A DNA stretch of 64,000 nt from Rubrobacter tropicus (lineage in GTDB: Bacteria > Actinomycetota > Rubrobacteria > Rubrobacterales > Rubrobacteraceae). The notes beneath the pieces are model-generated. The model was not told the origin of the DNA, made no database searches, and saw nothing but the letters and a program-made list of their open reading frames with translations. A program made the position numbers and the translations under genes. Positions 60,482-64,000 of this stretch are shown in pieces. How positions within the stretch are numbered: position 1 is the stretch's first letter; each line of letters starts with the position of its first letter. Location: the NCBI RefSeq assembly GCF_011492945.1, contig NZ_CP045119.1, forward strand, positions 3,224,001 to 3,288,000, written 5' to 3'.

Positions 60482-61906
60482 TTGACCCGCACCGTCGGCC
60501 AGCGGAAGGCCGCAAACTCCAAGAGCAGGGACTACCGCTCCTTCAGCTTCTGGTTGGAGACGGCGGGCGAGGAGCTCGTCCCGAGGCCGCCTCTCGCGGG
60601 TCCCGCCGAGGCCGACGTGGCGATCCTGGGCGCCGGCTTCACGGGGCTGTGGACCGCCTACTACCTCCTCAAACGGGAGCCTTCGTTACGCGTGATCGTC
60701 CTCGAGGCGGAGACAGCAGGCTTCGGGGCGTCTGGCCGTAACGGCGCCTGGTGCAACGCGGCCTTCCCGGTCACCCCGGGCGAACTCGCCCGGCGCTTCG
60801 GCGAGGAGGCCGCGCGCAACCTGCTGCTGGAGATGCGCGGCTCGGTGGAGGAGACGGGGAGGGTCTCCGAGGCCGAGGGGATCGACGCCCAGTACTTCCC
60901 GGGCGGGCAGCTCAGGGTGGCCAGGGGCCCGGCCCAGGTGCCCGGGATAGAGGCTTCCTACGAGTCGTTGCGGGCCATCGGCCTGGAGGACGGCCTGCGG
61001 CTGCTCGACAAAGAAGAGACGGCGCGGCGCGTCAGGATCACGGGCGCAGAGGGCGCGCTGTTCAGCCCGCACTGCGCGACCATACACCCGGCGAGGCTCG
61101 CTCGCGGGCTCGCCAGGGCCGTCGAGCGCCTCGGCGGTGAGATCTTCGAGGGTACCCCCGTTACTGACTTCGAGACGGGCTCCAGCCCGAGGCTCGTGAC
61201 GGACGCGGGCGACGTGCGGGCGCGGACGGTCGTGCTCGCGGGAGAGGCCTACCTGGCGCGGCTGCGCAAGCTCAAACGTCAGGTGCTGCCGATCTACTCC
61301 CTCATCGTGCTGACCGAGCCCCTGTCCGAAGAACAGTGGGCCACGATCGGCTGGGAGGGCCGCGAGTGCGTCGCCTCCAACCGCTACACGGTCGACTACC
61401 TCTCGCGCACCGCGGACGGGCGCATACTCTTCGGGGGCCGCGGGGCGCCGTACCACTACGGCTCTCGGATAGAGGACGAGTACGACCTTCACGAACCGAC
61501 CCACGAGATGCTCCGCCGCACGGCGCGCGAGTGGTTCCCCGTCCTCGAAACCGCGCGGTTCACCCACTCCTGGGGCGGGCCGCTCGCCATGCCGCGCGAC
61601 TGGATGCCGACGATGTCCTACGACCCGGCCGAAGGTGTTGCGACCGCCCGCGGCTATACCGGGCAGGGGGTCGCGACCGCCAACCTCTCGGGCCGGACGC
61701 TCGCGGACCTGATCCTGGCCCGCGACACGAACGTAACCCGTCTGCCGACCGTCAACCACCGTCCGCGTCCCTGGGAGCCCGAGCCGCTGCGCTGGCTCGG
61801 CGCCCGCTACGTGCAGCGCGGCCTGATGCGGGCGGACGACCGGGCCGAACGGACGGGCGAACCCCCGACGGGCAAGACCCTGGCGGAACGACTCGGCAAG
61901 CACTGA
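60482..61906 (+). CDS. FAD-dependent amine oxidoreductase (DAO family, PuuB-like)
   Basis: A 474-residue flavoenzyme. The FAD motif VAILGAGFTGLWTAYYLL is near residue 45, followed by GRNGAWCNAAFP and ATIHPARLARGLARAVERLGG. The late RGYTGQGVATANLSGRTLADLI segment is the FAD-binding end of DAO enzymes. The order resembles gamma-glutamylputrescine oxidase. The TTG start lies two bases after the aminotransferase stop. The substrate is inferred from the operon. Confidence 0.87.
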   Translation: MTRTVGQRKAANSKSRDYRSFSFWLETAGEELVPRPPLAGPAEADVAILGAGFTGLWTAYYLLKREPSLRVIVLEAETAGFGASGRNGAWCNAAFPVTPGELARRFGEEAARNLLLEMRGSVEETGRVSEAEGIDAQYFPGGQLRVARGPAQVPGIEASYESLRAIGLEDGLRLLDKEETARRVRITGAEGALFSPHCATIHPARLARGLARAVERLGGEIFEGTPVTDFETGSSPRLVTDAGDVRARTVVLAGEAYLARLRKLKRQVLPIYSLIVLTEPLSEEQWATIGWEGRECVASNRYTVDYLSRTADGRILFGGRGAPYHYGSRIEDEYDLHEPTHEMLRRTAREWFPVLETARFTHSWGGPLAMPRDWMPTMSYDPAEGVATARGYTGQGVATANLSGRTLADLILARDTNVTRLPTVNHRPRPWEPEPLRWLGARYVQRGLMRADDRAERTGEPPTGKTLAERLGKH

Positions 61907-61950
61907 AAGCCCGGGGCTTCCCGAAGGCGGCCAAGACAGGAGGAGACGGG

Positions 61951-62028
61951 GTGAAGAGAGGAAAGATCAGGAGACCATCCGAGGCGGATCGCAACTTCCC
62001 CCGCCGCATCGTAGAGGCGGCCGGGTGA
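61951..62028 (+). CDS. 25-codon ORF coupled to the monoamine oxidase gene
   Basis: GTGAAGAGAGG at 61951 has AGGAGG seven bases upstream. It encodes 25 residues that are basic at the N-terminal half (KRGKIRRPSEADRN) and ends in a TGA overlapping the GTG of the next gene (GTGA). The ribosome binding site is better than that of the following gene, so it may be a real small protein or a leader that couples translation. No homolog is known to me. Confidence 0.5.
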   Translation: MKRGKIRRPSEADRNFPRRIVEAAG

Positions 62029-63488
62029 CGAACGATCGGACGCGAAGCAGCGGGACGGCCGACGCGGTGGTGGTCGGCGCGGGGCTCGCCGGGCTCGTGG
62101 CGGCGCGGGAGCTCGGGGCCGCTGGCGCGGAGGTGATCGTGGTCGAGGCTCAGGACAGGGTCGGCGGCAGGACGTGGACCCGCCGCGTCGGCGGGGTACC
62201 CGTGGAGATGGGCGGGCAGTGGATCGGCCCCGCGCAGCCATACGTGAACGCCCTCGCCCGAGAGCTCGGCGTCGAGACCTTCCCCACGGAGGTTCCCGGA
62301 CGGACCGTCTTCTACGAGGGCGGGAGCCGCTCGGAATACGAAGAGGACGAAGCGGTTCCCTTCCGGGAGCCGGATGCCGCTTCGGAGGTTCGGGAAGCCT
62401 TCGAAGCACTGGATGGGCTCGCGAAGGAGGTCCCGGCCGGGGCGCCGTGGACCGCGGGGCGGGCGGCCGAGTGGGACGGGCAGACGCTCGAGACGTGGAA
62501 GCTCCGGCACGCGCGAAGCAGGGGCGCCCGGTTCTACATAGACCTGGCGGTGCAATCGTTGTACGCCTGCGAGCCGCGCGACATCTCGCTCCTCGGCGTG
62601 CTCTCGGACGTCGCAGCCTCCGGCGGCTCCGGCGGGCTCTTCGAGATAGAGGCATCGGCGGAGGAGTCCAGGTTCGTGGGCGGGGCGCAGGAGCTGTCCG
62701 TCAGGGTGGCGGAGGGTCTGGAGGGGCGGGTCGTGCTCTCATCTCCGGTGCGCCGGATCTCGCAGGAACACGACGGGGTGCTCGTCGAGTCAGACGCCGT
62801 CTCCATCAGGGCGGGGGCCGTGGTCGTCGCGGTGCCGCCGGTCTTGCGTGGGCGAATCGAGTACGAGCCGGCGCTGCCGGCCGCGCAAGACGGGCTCTCA
62901 CAGCGGATGCCGATGGGGGCCGTGATCAAGTGCCACGCCGTCTACGACGTTCCCTTCTGGCGCGGGATGGGCCTCAGCGGCCGGGCCGAGGGCGACACCG
63001 GCCCTTGCAGGGTCACCTGCGACAACACGACCCCGGGCGAGGACGCGGGCGTCCTGACCGGCTTTATCCTCGGCGCGGACGCCCGGCTTTGGGGGCAAGA
63101 GTCCGCCGACGAGCGCGAAGCCGCGGTCCTGGAGTGCTTCGCCCGGTACTTCGGGGAAGAGGCCCTCCACCCGCGGGGTTACGCGGAGTGCGACTGGGGG
63201 GCCGAGGTCCACGCGCGCGGCGGGTACGCGGGCGTTCCGGTGCCGGGTTTCTTTCTGGACCACGGTTTCGCGCTGCAGGAGCCCGTGGGGCGCGTACACT
63301 GGGCCGGCACGGAGACGGCTTCTGAGTGGAACGGCTACATGGAAGGCGCCGTCGGGTCGGGCCTGCGAGCGGCGCGGGAGGTGCTATCCGTGCTGACCGG
63401 CGCGGGTTTTGGTCAAGGAGATCTACCGGGCAAAGTGGACCGTTCGAGGGGTAGGCCCCGCGCAGGGGCCACGGGGACAGGAGGATAA
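62025..63488 (+). CDS. Flavin monoamine oxidase (putrescine oxidase-like)
   Basis: A 487-residue amine oxidase. The dinucleotide motif VVVGAGLAGLVAARELGAAGAEVIVVEAQDRVGGRTWT, the substrate-site GGQWIGPAQP, and the C-terminal HWAGTETASEWNGYMEGAVGSGLRAA are standard for the MAO fold. The family oxidises putrescine and other primary amines to aldehydes with H2O2. Its start overlaps the preceding small ORF. The final 30 residues are a low-complexity Arg/Gly tail. Confidence 0.9.
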   Translation: MTNDRTRSSGTADAVVVGAGLAGLVAARELGAAGAEVIVVEAQDRVGGRTWTRRVGGVPVEMGGQWIGPAQPYVNALARELGVETFPTEVPGRTVFYEGGSRSEYEEDEAVPFREPDAASEVREAFEALDGLAKEVPAGAPWTAGRAAEWDGQTLETWKLRHARSRGARFYIDLAVQSLYACEPRDISLLGVLSDVAASGGSGGLFEIEASAEESRFVGGAQELSVRVAEGLEGRVVLSSPVRRISQEHDGVLVESDAVSIRAGAVVVAVPPVLRGRIEYEPALPAAQDGLSQRMPMGAVIKCHAVYDVPFWRGMGLSGRAEGDTGPCRVTCDNTTPGEDAGVLTGFILGADARLWGQESADEREAAVLECFARYFGEEALHPRGYAECDWGAEVHARGGYAGVPVPGFFLDHGFALQEPVGRVHWAGTETASEWNGYMEGAVGSGLRAAREVLSVLTGAGFGQGDLPGKVDRSRGRPRAGATGTGG

Positions 63489-63490
63489 GC

Positions 63491-64000
63491 GTGGAAGACA
63501 GGCAGACGAGGGAACGCCCGCCGGGGACGAGCCGCCCGGAGGCCGCCAGGGGCGTCGCCGTGCGGCTGGCGGGCGTGACCAAGAGGTTCGGGGAGTTCGT
63601 GGCGGTGGACGACCTGAACCTGGACATCTACGAGGGGGAGTTCTTCTCGCTGCTCGGTCCCTCCGGGTGCGGCAAGACGACGACGCTGCGCATGGTCGCC
63701 GGCTTCGAGGAGCCTACCCGCGGCGAGATCGAGGTGGCCGGAGAGCAGGTCCAGGGCGTCCCGCCGTACCGGCGCCCCGTCAACACCGTCTTCCAGTCCT
63801 ACGCCATCTTCCCCCACCTCAACGTCTTCGACAACGTCGCCTTCGGCCTGAGAAGGGCGAAAGTGCCAAAGGACGAGGTGGCGAGCCGGGTCGCCGACGC
63901 GTGCGAGATGGTGCAGCTCGCCGGCTTCGAGAAGCGCAAGCCGGGCATGCTCTCGGGCGGCCAGCAGCAGCGGGTCGCGCTCGCCAGGGCCCTCGTCAAC
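63491..64000 (+). CDS. potA: Polyamine ABC transporter ATP-binding protein, N-terminal part
   Basis: The first 170 residues of an ABC ATPase; the gene runs past the window end. Walker A LLGPSGCGKTTTLRMVAGFE, the Q-loop in TVFQSYAIFPHLNVFDNVAFGL and the signature LSGGQQQRVALARAL are complete. The sequence is of the PotA/spermidine-putrescine type and the preceding oxidases support polyamine import. GTG start with GGAGG six bases upstream, three bases after the oxidase stop. About 25 residues of low-complexity sequence precede the domain. Confidence 0.9.
   Translation, partial: MEDRQTRERPPGTSRPEAARGVAVRLAGVTKRFGEFVAVDDLNLDIYEGEFFSLLGPSGCGKTTTLRMVAGFEEPTRGEIEVAGEQVQGVPPYRRPVNTVFQSYAIFPHLNVFDNVAFGLRRAKVPKDEVASRVADACEMVQLAGFEKRKPGMLSGGQQQRVALARALVN

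Overview
The window reads as chromosome of a high-GC actinobacterium. The closest fit from gene content and style is a deep-branching lineage such as Rubrobacter, but this is inferred without any database search. Pointers are the strongly biased third codon positions, frequent GTG and TTG starts, some leaderless genes, a coenzyme B12-dependent ribonucleotide reductase with NrdR, the classical menaquinone pathway, RTX-like exported proteins and many short intergenic hairpins. I see no rRNA, tRNA, CRISPR array, prophage or intact insertion sequence.

Layout: 1-4.6 kb holds the end of a CDF metal transporter, nrdJ with nrdR, tadA and ynfA. 4.7-8.0 kb is a six-gene minus-strand arsenic operon (arsM, arsR, two arsC, a thioredoxin-like protein, an aquaporin) behind a near-ideal ArsR operator. 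8.3-9.3 kb has a small RTX-like exported protein and a gene-poor stretch with a strong palindrome. 9.3-17.5 kb is a divergent arginine locus: argC-argR-MBL-ACT-argG on minus and argJ-B-D-F on plus. 17.5-22 kb carries a small protein, a fatty-acid desaturase, a cold-shock protein, a frameshifted cysteine-desulfurase-like gene and an ACT-malic enzyme.

22-33.6 kb is the menaquinone region on minus: menF-menD-GSCFA protein-menH, then menB-menC-ABC-F-menE, interrupted by a plus-strand AraC/VOC pair. xylB, a lipoprotein sortase, a phasin-like protein and a CsbD-like protein follow. 37.3-45 kb is a biotin-centred region: a CoxL-like molybdoenzyme subunit (frameshifted), a lone biotinyl domain, PxpA, PxpC, PxpB, BioY and a biotin carboxylase. 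45-46.2 kb has a Uma2 nuclease and TspO.

46.2-55 kb is an eight-gene minus-strand operon for GABA, agmatine or guanidinobutyrate use: ald, permease, agmatinase-family hydrolase, Na+ symporter, Fae-like protein, a 75-aa orphan, gabD and gabT. Next come a MerR-XRE-cupin fusion regulator, an S9 peptidase and a second RTX-like protein. From 59 kb to the end a plus-strand polyamine operon carries an aminotransferase, two flavin amine oxidases, a 25-codon ORF and the start of potA.

Two features run across the window. One is a dispersed intergenic repeat made of CAGC-type words, found at least five times, with a second, related style found twice. The other is five apparent single-base losses, four or all five in G/C runs, that break three otherwise well-conserved genes, so sequencing or assembly error should be excluded before any of them is called a pseudogene.
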